Of a DNA stretch of 64,000 nucleotides, positions 22,501-32,290 are shown piece after piece. This stretch comes from Aphanomyces cochlioides (Eukaryota > Oomycota > Saprolegniomycetes > Saprolegniales > Verrucalvaceae). Made by a program: the position numbers and the translations under genes. Location of the stretch: contig JAHQRK010000013.1 in assembly GCA_019828595.1 (NCBI GenBank), positions 1,643,501 to 1,707,500 on the forward strand. The letters are read 5' to 3'. Positions within the stretch are counted from its first letter, which is position 1; each line of letters opens with the position of its first letter. A model generated the notes under the pieces. The model saw nothing but the letters and a program-made list of their open reading frames with translations, had not been told where the DNA came from and made no database searches.

Positions 22501-23619
22501 AATTTGGCATTTGTCACCAAGAAAGCTGCATTTAAGGCCATTGGCTGCTGCTTTAGATATCGACACTAGGTTCTTCTTCAAATTTGCAATGTATAAGGTG
22601 TCTTTGAGAAGGCAGACTTGTTTACCATTTAGAAATAAAGGTGCATCACCACGTCGTGTTGCGTAAATTGTTTCGCCCGAAGCAGTCGATATGGCGATGG
22701 GATCCTCCAAGAATGTAATATTAACAAGGTTCCGAGTGTCATTTGTCATATGATGGCTCGCTCCAGAATCAACAAACCACTCAGTATCATGAACATGTAG
22801 TGCTGAAGCAGCAAAAGGCTCAACATAAAATGAGACACCCATGTTAGCAGTCGCTGGGTCAGCCTTATTTGTGATACCACTTCTATCATTCTTCTTCTTC
22901 GATTTACATTTGTTGGCATAGTGCCCCATTTTCAGACACTTGAAGCATTTAACTTTAGAACAATCTTTCTTGAGATGCGAGTTCTGCTTCACTTCAGTGT
23001 TGAGAGACGCTCCAGTATTTTGCTGATTTTCGTGAATATCTTGCTCTTTACGTCGTAAGTATTCACCACGAGCCAGTGTTGTCATTTCGTTAAAGGTTTT
23101 GCTTTGCTGAAGAACACCAATGAACCCATTCCAGTCAGAGCTAAGGCTTTGGATAAAATTAGCTCTTTTCATCTCGTCTGGTATGCGTTCGTTGTAGTCT
23201 CTTAGTTCCTGAATACATTTCAACGTCTTCACAATGTAATCTCCCATATCACCGCCCTTCGACAGACGTAGACTATAGTACTGTCTTTTCAATTGGCCAA
23301 TGCTCGCAGCACAGTTCAGAGCATATTTTGTTTCCAAATAAGTCATAATGGACAAGGGGTCACGAAACTGATAGGTTTCCATTCGATGCTCTTCATCAAG
23401 AGCATTTCGAATAATACATGCTGCTTTCAACTGGTTTCGACTCTTTTTCTTGCCCTTCAGAGACGCCAGCTCGTCTCCTGTAGGGGGCTCCACTCGAGCA
23501 TCTTCATACAGATCCAAAATGGTCAAATACTCTACGACCTGCAAATGCCATGGACGAAACCCAACACCAGTAAAGGTTGGTAGCTTGATGGTAAACTTGT
23601 CGTCTGAATTGCCGCTCAT
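19531..23619 (-). pseudogene. Copia gag-pol polyprotein with one nonsense codon
   Basis: A single frame of 1363 codons broken only by TAA at 19936-19938. Order: UBN2-type gag (about 1-200), CCHC zinc knuckle ('CFKCLKMGHYANKC'), aspartic protease ('WFVDSGASHHMTN'), integrase with HHCC and catalytic core, reverse transcriptase with 'YVDDMLV', and RNase H ('STTEAEYVA', 'DNRGAICLAEN'). Gag, protease and pol are translated as one chain, usual for Copia. Two lesions stand out. The stop lies at the start of RNase H, so product from the RNA would lack that domain. The first integrase aspartate, expected two residues before CGPV, is Tyr ('VYYCGPV'), while the second D ('FVKTDNAKEY') and the E ('NGIIERSNRTL') remain. 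The copy should be unable to move by itself. Confidence 0.92.
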
Positions 23620-23623
23620 AACC
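23614..23623 (-). promoter_or_regulatory. Copia primer-binding site (half-tRNA iMet type)
   Basis: Directly after the 5' LTR the - strand reads GGTTATGAGC. This is complementary to the anticodon loop of eukaryotic initiator tRNA-Met (...GCTCATAACC...), the half-tRNA primer used by Drosophila copia and yeast Ty5. Its ATG (23619-23617) is also the first codon of gag-pol. Confidence 0.65.
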
Positions 23624-23827
23624 TATTGACAACCTGTGGTAACCTAGACAAAGTCTTTTGGAAGCGTAGACGAGAACCTAGAACAAGCAAAGCTGTGGAA
23701 AAACAAAGAGTGTGTATTATCATGTAGTTAGCAAAGCGACGTCTATTCCAATACAATTTCATCCATATCTATATCATTATTCAAAGGTTGCAATGTGACT
23801 CTTCGGGACGACTGTTAGTCGCCAACA
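23624..23827 (-). repeat. Copia 5' LTR
   Basis: 204 bp, identical to the 3' LTR except for one base. Followed on the - strand by the primer-binding site with no spacer. Confidence 0.92.
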
Positions 23828-24392
23828 GCCAACAGCCAAGAGTGCCTTTTGTACCATAAAGAGTTCAGAGCGGCGATGGCCAGCCATCGAGAGTGTAAGC
23901 AACTCGAGGCGTAAAGAAACGAAGGCAAGAAAGAGCTCAGAGCCACAAGAACCAGTCAACGAGACGTGAGCAACCTTTAGTGTAGAGAATTTGAGGTTAA
24001 AGACGATAAAAAACTTCCGCTTTTGCCTTGTATGGATCACTGAGTCCTTACGACCACTGCCGAGGAGTTTACTACGCCAAGAATTGTCGTTGGAGCCGTT
24101 GACTGTCTTTATTTGCTGCGGTTGTGTGTGCCTTTCATTGTGTACGCCGACCTCTCCTGTACTGTTTCCCCCTTTCTGTATTGCCCTGTACCCGTGCCCA
24201 AGTCTGGCACAGTCTTGTCGGGCAGCAAGACCACACTTTCCCTCCCGAACTTCCCCAAGTTCAACTTTCCCAGTTTCCCCCACGTTGTTTGCGCTTGGCC
24301 TCGCCCCCTGGGAGTCGAAAGCCGTACATCAAAGAACTACACCCATTATCCTTGTGCCGAGCGAGCCTTCTATCTCTCTCACCCATCTCACA
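23828..24392 (+). repeat. Gypsy-A left LTR, part 2
   Basis: Continues the left LTR after the Copia insertion. It matches 37004-37556, with small differences near the break and about six scattered changes, ending ...CCCATCTCACA. Confidence 0.88.
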
Positions 24393-24394
24393 AG

Positions 24395-24412
24395 TGGAGC
24401 GCCAGACCGGGT
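24395..24412 (+). promoter_or_regulatory. Gypsy-A primer-binding site
   Basis: Two nt after the LTR, TGGAGCGCCAGACCGGGT begins with TGG, the complement of a tRNA CCA end. The rest reads like the complement of an acceptor stem plus T-arm. The tRNA species is not identified. Confidence 0.6.
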
Positions 24413-24422
24413 TTATCCTCCT

Positions 24423-25799
24423 ATGAGTTCAATCACAAACAACATGGTAGACTCGCCGCAACATGCGACGAGTGAGCGCCAAGTCAATGAAGGAAGCAAT
24501 GTCCCGACTTCGCCGACTTGGTATCCGAAGGAAGGCGAAGGCCTGGAATCTGTCAGCCTAGCCCATCCTTCGGCCCGGGGTGATTCTAGACGCCAATCTC
24601 ATGGATCTGGAACCCTCTCTGAAACAGCCACGACGCCTCATTCCGTGGTAACCATGGCTATGCTCGAAGCCAACAACGAGCAACTCATCCGACAGCTCAT
24701 GACTATGATGAAGAACACTACGCCACGTGCCCCTGAGCTTGACGATTGGATCGACGATGATCCTACCCCTGTGGGCATCCTTCAAGATAACCCAAACACC
24801 ATTGGGTTGATGCCTGTGGAAACGATACCTGTCTTCGATGGCAACCGTGAGGATCGAGATGCGGCGGCAACATGGCTCAGCCGTTTCGAAGAAACCGCCT
24901 TTTCATGCGGATGGAGCGACGTCGAAACGCTCCGTCGCTTCAAGTTACACACGGCGAAGCCTGTCCAAGATTGGGTGAGTCAATTAGACCCCAGCTTCAA
25001 AGCGTCCTGGCCGAACCTCCGAGCGCGATTCCGGCGGGAATATGTCCGTAGCCGCGTATCCAAGGAAGCCGTCTACTACAATATGAGACAGCGACCTGGT
25101 GAACACGTGAAGGATTACTTTGTCCGACTCAATGCGGCCGCCATCAATATTCGCTTGGATTATCGACGCAGCCGCTCTATCCTGGACGATCACATCGATC
25201 GTTTTGCCAACTCCCTCCTGGATACTGCATTGGGCACTGTCATCCGACAGCAACAATTTGTATCGATCGATAACCTGGAATCCTACTTGGAGCGTCAACT
25301 GGCCAACGGCACGACGGCCAAGTTTCGAGCGGATACATCGACCCCGAAACAGACCACCAACACCATCCCCATCAGCGACCGAGTCAAGGCCAAGAAGAAC
25401 AACGTACAATTCATGGATGAAGGCCTTGGCTCTTCCCGTATGTCGCCTCCCTACAATTCGCCTCCCTATGCTTCGCCTTCCTGTCTCTCGCCGGATCAAT
25501 ATCAAGCGGAGATTTATGCGTTGGGGAGAAACAACAGCATGGCGAAGCGCATTCATTGTGGCGAATGTGGGCGAGAGCACTACTCAATTGATGGACAATG
25601 CTGGTTAAATGTCTTCTGTACGCTGTGTAACAAAATGGGCCATCCCGAGAACAATTGCTTCAAGGCATGTGCGATCTGCACCCCACCCCACAACAAGTAT
25701 GAACGATGCGAGAAGAGCGAAAGGGTGGCTGAATTGAAGGAATTTCTTGAGGCCCATGCCATCGAAGGAATGCCGTCGCTGGATTGTTTAAAATTCTAA
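24423..25799 (+). CDS. Gypsy-A Gag
   Basis: 458 residues from ATG 24423 (the open frame extends back into the LTR but this is the first ATG after the primer site). Residues 1-130 are low complexity. The retrotransposon capsid-like helical domain spans about 130-310 ('ETIPVFDGNREDRDAAATWL', 'FRREYVRSRVSKEAVYYNMR', 'VKDYFVRLN'). The C-terminus has a Cys-rich region with CGECG and a CCHC knuckle 'CTLCNKMGHPENNC', then a further Cys pair. It packages genomic RNA into particles. The frame is intact, in contrast to pol. The last codons overlap the -1 pol frame and carry the slippery site. Confidence 0.85.
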   Translation: MSSITNNMVDSPQHATSERQVNEGSNVPTSPTWYPKEGEGLESVSLAHPSARGDSRRQSHGSGTLSETATTPHSVVTMAMLEANNEQLIRQLMTMMKNTTPRAPELDDWIDDDPTPVGILQDNPNTIGLMPVETIPVFDGNREDRDAAATWLSRFEETAFSCGWSDVETLRRFKLHTAKPVQDWVSQLDPSFKASWPNLRARFRREYVRSRVSKEAVYYNMRQRPGEHVKDYFVRLNAAAINIRLDYRRSRSILDDHIDRFANSLLDTALGTVIRQQQFVSIDNLESYLERQLANGTTAKFRADTSTPKQTTNTIPISDRVKAKKNNVQFMDEGLGSSRMSPPYNSPPYASPSCLSPDQYQAEIYALGRNNSMAKRIHCGECGREHYSIDGQCWLNVFCTLCNKMGHPENNCFKACAICTPPHNKYERCEKSERVAELKEFLEAHAIEGMPSLDCLKF

Positions 25800-25836
25800 G
25801 TCCGGAGGTCTCGCGATACCTCGATTGTGCCGGACT
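25787..25836 (+). promoter_or_regulatory. Programmed -1 ribosomal frameshift signal
   Basis: Slippery heptamer TTTAAAA at 25787-25793, in phase with gag as T-TTA-AAA, lies one codon before the gag stop. After a 5-nt spacer, AGTCCGG (25799-25805) pairs perfectly with CCGGACT (25830-25836). Stacked directly on it, AGGT (25806-25809) pairs with ACCT (25818-25821) around an 8-nt loop. The -1 frame opens straight into pol. Confidence 0.8.
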
Positions 25837-28800
25837 ACCAGCGCGACCAAACAAACAACAAACACCAGAAAAAGAAGGAAAACACAAAACCCGACAAAAA
25901 GAAGAAAAGAAGAAAACCACACAAAAATCAGCCCGCTTGCATTCAAACCCCCAAAGAAACACGCCACTAGAGAAAAAGGTCCCCGTAATATGGAATATAT
26001 CGCGCGATTCCAACTCTGTCGTACCATCAATCCACTTCGCTGCCAAGGACCGCACAATCCTGCCTTGGGGCTTTGAGTTGAAGGAAGGCGAAGAGTTGGG
26101 ATTTTTCACTGAGCCTAAGGAAGGCGAAGGCCAGCATCACCAAGCATTATTGAACGCTCAAATCATGAATGACGATACGGTGATCCTGGCCGACACTGGG
26201 GCTGATATGAGCGTGATTCATATTCGGGCCGTGGAGTGGCTTAAGCTTCCAATCGATCGAAGAAAGACTACCCGCATTGACGGGCTTGGATCCAACTCAG
26301 TTCGCACAATCGGGACGGCACCAGTCAAGATCACTCTGGGCCAAGGAATTGTTTACTGCCTTGAGCTCGATGTCTGCGACTTAAGAGACGTCGGATTCAA
26401 TATGGTTCTTGGAATGGATTTCCTATCCCGGGCTTGCATCACTATCGACACGAATCGGCGTGAGATGAGCCTACCCGATGGTGAATGGGTCCCCTTGCTA
26501 CACCAACCTACTCGCTATCATCGTGGGACGATTCAATATATTCAAATCCCAAAGCAAACTTGGATAAGTCCAGGCGACTCGGTCATCATTCCCCTGAAGG
26601 CCATTCCCGACTCGATCGAAGCCGATTGCACTTACTGGGTCCACCGAGGAAGTCGATGGGTGACGACGGCACTGACTGGTTCCAACAGAGTGCCTGCAGC
26701 TTTCCGAGTTACCAATGTGAGTCAGTATGGGGTTAGCCTCCTCCCTCGAACAATTATCGGAGCAGTATCAGCCCGGGGAGAGAGGCCGCTCGACACCCAG
26801 ATGATTCGTGTGAACAGCAATCGATATCGAGCGTGGGAAAATGAGGTATACGAAGGCAGCTTCCCCCCCAGTTTCAGAGACAAGCTGAAGGATGATCAAC
26901 ATCAAGAGATCGCTCGGAGTTATCCCCCACCATTACCTCGAGAAGCTCCCAGTCAATTGTTGACCCAAAGCGGATTACGACCTTTACATGCATCCTTCAT
27001 TGCGAGCGATAGTAAGGCGAAGGAAGGAGGGCGAAGGGAAACTGCGGATGAAAGTCAGGATCAAGAAGGACGGCGAAGTATGGATCTACAGATAGAAGAA
27101 CCAAGCTACGACTGTGAGGTGTTGTCGGACGGGTCGAGTGAAGACGACGGTATGCTGTTGGGGAACAGACTGCCTCACCCCCACATTTTCCATCTCAAAT
27201 CAGTCCCGGATGTCGACCAAAGCCAATGCGACCCTGAATTACAGATACGAGAGGGGATCGACATGAGTCCAGAAGAGATGGAGAATCAGTTGGCCCTAAT
27301 ACCCGAAATCACCCCATGTTCGGAACCTGTGAGGATAGAAGACTTGGATTACGGTGAAGCCGACCAATCAGGCGAAGAAAGGGAAAAGATGCGAGTGGTC
27401 TTGGCCAAATACCAGCAATACTTCATACAATCTGGAGATGGTTTGCCACCCGCAGCCCGAGGTGCAGTGTGCGACATTGATGTAAAAGGAGTGAAGCCTA
27501 TCGTCCAACGAGCCCGACGAGTCCGACCGGAACACTTGAAGCAACTTTTTGAATTATTGAAGGGCCTGCTGGACTATGGGCTGATAACATTTTCCAATTC
27601 TCCCTGGGCTTCGCCGATCGTCATCGTCTTGAAGAAGGGAGGCTCCAACATTCGCCTCTGTATTGACTATCGAGCTATCAACGATTTACAAGAATTACTG
27701 CTCTCCCCTATGCCGACCTTGGACAGCATGCTAGCGAATTTTGATGCCATCCAATGGTTTTTATCCTTAGACAATGCCAGTGGATTTTGGGTCGTTCAGG
27801 CCACGAAGAGAGCAAGGCGAGTCAGCGCTTTCATTTGCCCCCTAGGTCATTTCGAATGGACAAGGATGACGCAAGGACTAAAAAACGCCCCCATGATTTA
27901 CCAGCGAATGATTTCGAATGCGTTGTTTGGTTTTGTAGATTTACCACCCGGTGTCAGTGAAGTGGATAAGGAAGGCGAACCCCGGGACGTGTTCAAGATT
28001 AATTATAGGTACCCTGTGGAAGAGATGCCGCCCGTCGCCAACCGAACTTCGTTTGCAGATGACATTAGCGATGGTGCAGAAACCTGGGATGGGATTGTGG
28101 AATTGACAGATCGAATTTTGAGCCGGTTGACCCATTTCAACATCAGCATCAGTGCATCCAAGGGCAAATTCGGAAAGCGAAGGATTGAATTTTTAGGCCA
28201 TTGAATTGCTCAAGATGGATTGTCAGCCAGACCAAAAGGCCTAGCGCAATTGGTGAATCTCCCGTTCCCCGCCTCGCTACAAGGTGTCCAGTCTTTCCTA
28301 GGTTCCTTGAACTTCTACTCGCGGTTCATCGAGAATTATTCCATTAAGGCTAGTAGCCTCTATGAATTGTCACGCGAAGAAATTGAGGGAGGCGAAGTCT
28401 CGGATGCAGCAAAATTATCGTTTGAAGAATTAAAACGAGACTTCGCCGCCCTTCCTACCTTGAAACATTCAGTGGCAAATCAAGACGTCCATATTCTGCT
28501 TTACACGACAAAGTGGGCCATTTCCGCCACAGTGTGTCAAGAATTCGAGGGTGCGCTTCATCCGATACGATTTTGTGGTCGGGTTTTGAAGGGTGGTGAA
28601 CCCAGGTATGAAGGATGGGCAAAGGAAGTGTTGGCTCTCCTCCGAGTATTGAAGACATGCTTTTTCGAAGTGATAAGTCGAATGCTGGTAGTCTATACGC
28701 GCTTCGCCTTACTAAATTGGTTGCTGAAAGATAAGCAGGCGAAGTCCGAGAATTTGCATTGGGCAGCTATGCTAGCTCCGTGGTCGATCAAGGTGGTGCA

Positions 28801-29485
28801 AGTACAAGAGCTAGATGGGCGATGGAACCTTCCGATCATGCTAACCAGGACGCTGAACCCTCCAGACAGCACCACCTTGGAGTCATTCGAATTGTTTGAA
28901 CCCAACAAGGCGAAGGATGGATTGAAGCCCAGGCAAGTCCGGATGCCGACCATTACCGAATTGAACGGTGCATATCTCGCGGCATTTGATGGATCTATCA
29001 AGACATCCGAGCGATTCGGCGCTTGGGGAGCCATCATATGGTCACTGCCAGAATGGAAAATCGTTTGGGCTTCCTCAGGGGCGTTGGAGAATGCTACTGT
29101 AAACCTAGCCGAATATCAAGGAGCAATATCCGCCCTCGACGCTGCACTTCAGTTGGGAATACAATCGATTCATGTATTTGGTGACTCAAAACTGGTGATC
29201 CATCAAGCCCTGGACTGGATGCAGTGCAAGCAGCTTCATCTCCAAGGCAAGCTTAGGGAATTGAGGGAGCTCGAGAAGAAATTGATTCGTGTCGACTACC
29301 ACCATGTGCTACGAAAATGGAACGGAAGTGCCGACCATCTGGCCACTATGGGTATGCTGTATAGAGGAAGGGCCCCCGAGCTGACTGTCGAAGATCTAAA
29401 TGAGCTACAGGAGAAGAACCTGCTCGCCGAGTTGTTACAAGGTCAAGAAGAAAGTCAGGCGAAAATACATCAACGAGCTCAATGA
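25790..29485 (+). pseudogene. Gypsy-A pol, protease-RT-RNase H part
   Basis: Read in the -1 frame relative to gag. Protease: 'LADTGADMSVI' (DTG active site). Reverse transcriptase: 'LKKGGSNIRLCIDYRAIND', 'FLSLDNASGFWVVQ', 'QGLKNAPMIYQRM'. Then comes an insertion of roughly 40 residues before the catalytic block 'SFADDISDG', which is FADD instead of the usual YxDD. A tether-type RNase H follows without its catalytic DAS ('LLYTTKWAISATV'). After it a second RNase H has its acidic residues: 'FDGS', 'NLAEYQG', 'GDSKLVIHQ', 'NGSADHLA'. Lesions: TGA at 28202-28204 in frame, and a shift to another frame at about 29470-29485. The same architecture in Gypsy-B shows that the insertion, FADD and dual RNase H are family traits, not damage. 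Confidence 0.88.
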
Positions 29486-29615
29486 CCAGACAGACTTCGC
29501 TTCCCGAGAAAGGAGTATGGGCATTCACCCACCCTAAGGCAAACTCCACCACGGTGGGTTTGAACTTAAAGATTAGGCTCGCGAGAGTAAGCCGGGCGCA
29601 AGACAGAGAAAAGAA

Positions 29616-31250
29616 ATGGCTGCCTTGAAGAACTACCTCCAGGGAAAATTCGACGACCTCGATACTGAAGACATCCTGAAGGCTAGCAAAGAGGCAGGAT
29701 CATACGAAATTGGTGAAGAAAATGCATTATACAGATTGAATTGGTCCAAGAGGCGAAGTCCGGAGCCCCAACTGGTCTGGTCCCTGGTTATCCCGGCTGA
29801 ACTTACCCTTACGATTTTACATGCCCATGACAGTTTAGAGGGTGGCCATCTCCGGTTCCAGAACACTTATGAACGATTAAGAAGACATTTCTACTGGCCC
29901 GGAATGTACACTGACGCAAAACAATATGTGGAAGCCTGTGAAGTTTGTGCCCAAGGTGGACCCGCTCCCCGAATACCTGTGCGATGCCCGGGGAACTTAC
30001 TACCCACTCGCCCCATGGACCTGATCAACATGGATATCGCCACCGACTTGCCTCGAACGCCCTCTGGCAACACGCAATTGGTAGTTTTTGTGGACAACTT
30101 CACTGGGTGGGTAATGTGTAAGCCCACGGCCGACAGACAAGCAAGAACGTTAGCAAGGGCTTTTGAAGAAGCCGTGTTCAATAGGTTTGGCGCCTGTAGA
30201 GAAGTCCGACACGATAGGAAACCATCATTGATGGGAGAAGTATTCTCATATTTCGCCTCAATGCTCGGACAATTACAGTTGCCGACCTTCGCCTACCGAC
30301 CCCAAGCTAACGGAACGGCCGAACGAGCAATTCAAACACTGACACGGTCCATCAAAGCTTACGTGTCCGACCCTCAACAATGGGATTGGGATGAATACGC
30401 TTGTCGTCTAGCCTTGGCTATCAACACTGTCCCGTCAGCTACGAGGGGTGAAACCCCGTTTTTCCTAATGCACGGGTGGGACCAATTTACAACGCTAACC
30501 GCCTCGCGACCCCTACCTGAGGTACACGAAGATTCTGACGCTCAGCGATGGAGGCTAACAATACTGAATCAACACATCCATGCCCAGAAAACCGCTCGTG
30601 GATTGCTCGAAGCCGCAGTACGAGGGCGAGCTGAGGCACATAATGCCCGAGTTCCTCTCAATGCCGAAGAGCGCATAAACACCGGCAACAAGGTCTGGTT
30701 GTACATTGATCAGGTAAAACCCGGAGTGAAGAAGAAGCTGGCCCACCTGTGGCATGGACCGTTCAGAGTGGTCGAGAAAAGAAGAAATTACTCGAGTGTG
30801 TTGGAGATGCAAGGACGGCGAAGGCGGAAGAACCACAAGCAACAATCGGAAGTCCACGATACCCGCCTGAAGCTCTATCGGGTTTATACTCCACGACCCA
30901 CTGATGGTCTTGAGAATCAACCCCCAGTGGACTTCGATGAAGAAATATATCTTCCCGAAGATTCATTCGAACCAGGCGAACCGTTTGTGGAGATTTTTGG
31001 AGTGCAAGATATACGCTACACTCATTCCAAAGAATTCGAAGTACAGACTGCAAAAAATGGACCATGGTTGTGGATCGCTGCCTCCCTTCTCCCTACATCG
31101 GAACTGTTGACTTCATTTGAGAAGGATTGGCTTCGTGTGAGCCGCCTGGGCATGATGATCGACGACGACGCAAATGGCGAGGAAGGCGAAGCTAAGGAAG
31201 GCGAAGTCGAGGAAGGAAATGAAGAAAAACCATCCCCAACCGACGGCAAT
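29616..31250 (+). pseudogene. Gypsy-A integrase part of pol
   Basis: Frame-shifted relative to the upstream part by a one-base change in the A-run near 29607-29615 (the match to Gypsy-B resumes on both sides). Zinc-binding HHCC ('HAHDSLEGGH', 'CEVCAQGG'), then the catalytic core with D ('MDIATDL'), D ('RHDRKPS') and E ('ANGTAERA') all present. Next come an SH3-like GPY/F-type segment ('WLYIDQVKPGVKKKLAHLWHG') and a C-terminal chromo-like module (about 'FGVQDIRYTHSKEFEV' to 'LLTSFE'). It ends in an acidic EGE-rich tail that is interrupted by the Harbinger insertion after 31250. The original frame resumes at 33699 and stops at TAG 33714-33716. Confidence 0.88.
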
Positions 31251-31481
31251 GGAAGACTCCCAAAAACAACACAGACACAAATAAACGTCAATACAGAATG
31301 CACATATATTAAAGAAATTTTGCACACAAATTGGACACAAATGCCTTCGATACGTAGAATATGTCTCACAAGACTATGTTTTGATTCAAATAAATATGTG
31401 CAAGAGATGTGCATATTAGTTACATACATGGTCGCTAAATCGCCACAACAGCCATTCCCATTTTTGCCTTCTCCAACATCG

Positions 31482-32272
31482 ATGGAGCGCTCCCGTAAGT
31501 CTCGTGCGAAGTCGCGCAATTTCACGCACAGTGAGACCAGACGGTTGTTGGAGCTTGTGGAGGAATTGAAACCGTTCGGGCAAAATATGTGGGAACATGT
31601 TGCGTATGCCTTTAATCAAAATGCTCCAACTGAATGGCCAAACCGAGACAGCGACAGCTTACGCCGGAAGTTTCTCGGCCTTAAAAACAAACCAAAGCCT
31701 TCTGGGGACCCATACTGCCCCCAGAAGTCCAGCGAGCGAAGCGAATCTTTGAAGACATCAAGAGTCACGTAGGTGTTCTTGAGCTTAATGATAACAATAC
31801 AGAAATGTGTGTCAACTCAAGCCAACATGAAGACGACGACGAAGATTCAACCGAAGAAAATACTGTATTTGTCCCTGATGCACCACGAGCTTCTCCACGC
31901 CTTGGTTTAACCCCAGAGGCTCTTGTGGCGTTAAAGCCAGAACGTGGAGTGCCGGCAATGTCAATGGCAGCGCAGCGACGATCTTCTCTTGATGCTGTCA
32001 TCGGTAAGAATTTTATCTCATTTATTCATTGATATTTTCTAGCAAAACTGTCTACCCCGCCGGCTCCAGCTCCCAACGACGCGTTATTGACTTTTATGAT
32101 GAAGATGGAAGAGCGTGAACAACAATGGCGAATGGAACAAGCTGAAATTCGTCGTCAAGAAAAGTTAGAACGCAATGAACGTGAACGTGAAGCACGCAAA
32201 CGCGAGGAAAAACATGACATGCTAATGATGGCATTTATGTCGAAATTGATGGGCACGTCAGATTCAAAGTAG
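31482..32272 (+). pseudogene. Harbinger ORF1, SANT/Myb-like (DUF6818-type) protein
   Basis: Partner protein that binds transposon ends and helps nuclear import of the transposase. From ATG 31482, a SANT/Myb-like domain ('NFTHSETRRLLELVEELKPF', 'WPNRDSDSLRRKFLGLKN', 'PSGDPYCP') resembles the DUF6818 family. The C-terminal exon is a highly charged helix ('EEREQQWRMEQAEIRRQEKL') likely to be a coiled coil. An intron runs 32004-32042. The frame breaks at about 31720, where a C-run is one base short. The second frame (31765-32003) continues the family sequence, so this is a one-base lesion or a sequence error. Confidence 0.75.
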
Positions 32273-32290
32273 AGTTACAGCTAGTTAAAG

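Larger units (their letters stand above)
19320..23827 (-). mobile_element. Ty1/Copia LTR retrotransposon nested in the Gypsy-A LTR
   Basis: 4508 bp, bounded by 204-bp LTRs (19320-19523 and 23624-23827) that differ at a single position (C versus T near 19460/23764), so the insertion is recent. The 5-bp duplication GCCAA flanks it (19315-19319 and 23828-23832). One long gag-pol frame runs on the - strand, with one in-frame stop and one altered integrase catalytic residue. A polypurine tract (GAGTGGGAG) abuts the 3' LTR. Confidence 0.93.

Noticed and set aside
23991..24422. Open frame extending gag upstream into the LTR
   Set aside because: It precedes and crosses the primer-binding site and is shared with the solo right LTR; the first ATG after the primer site (24423) is the sensible start.
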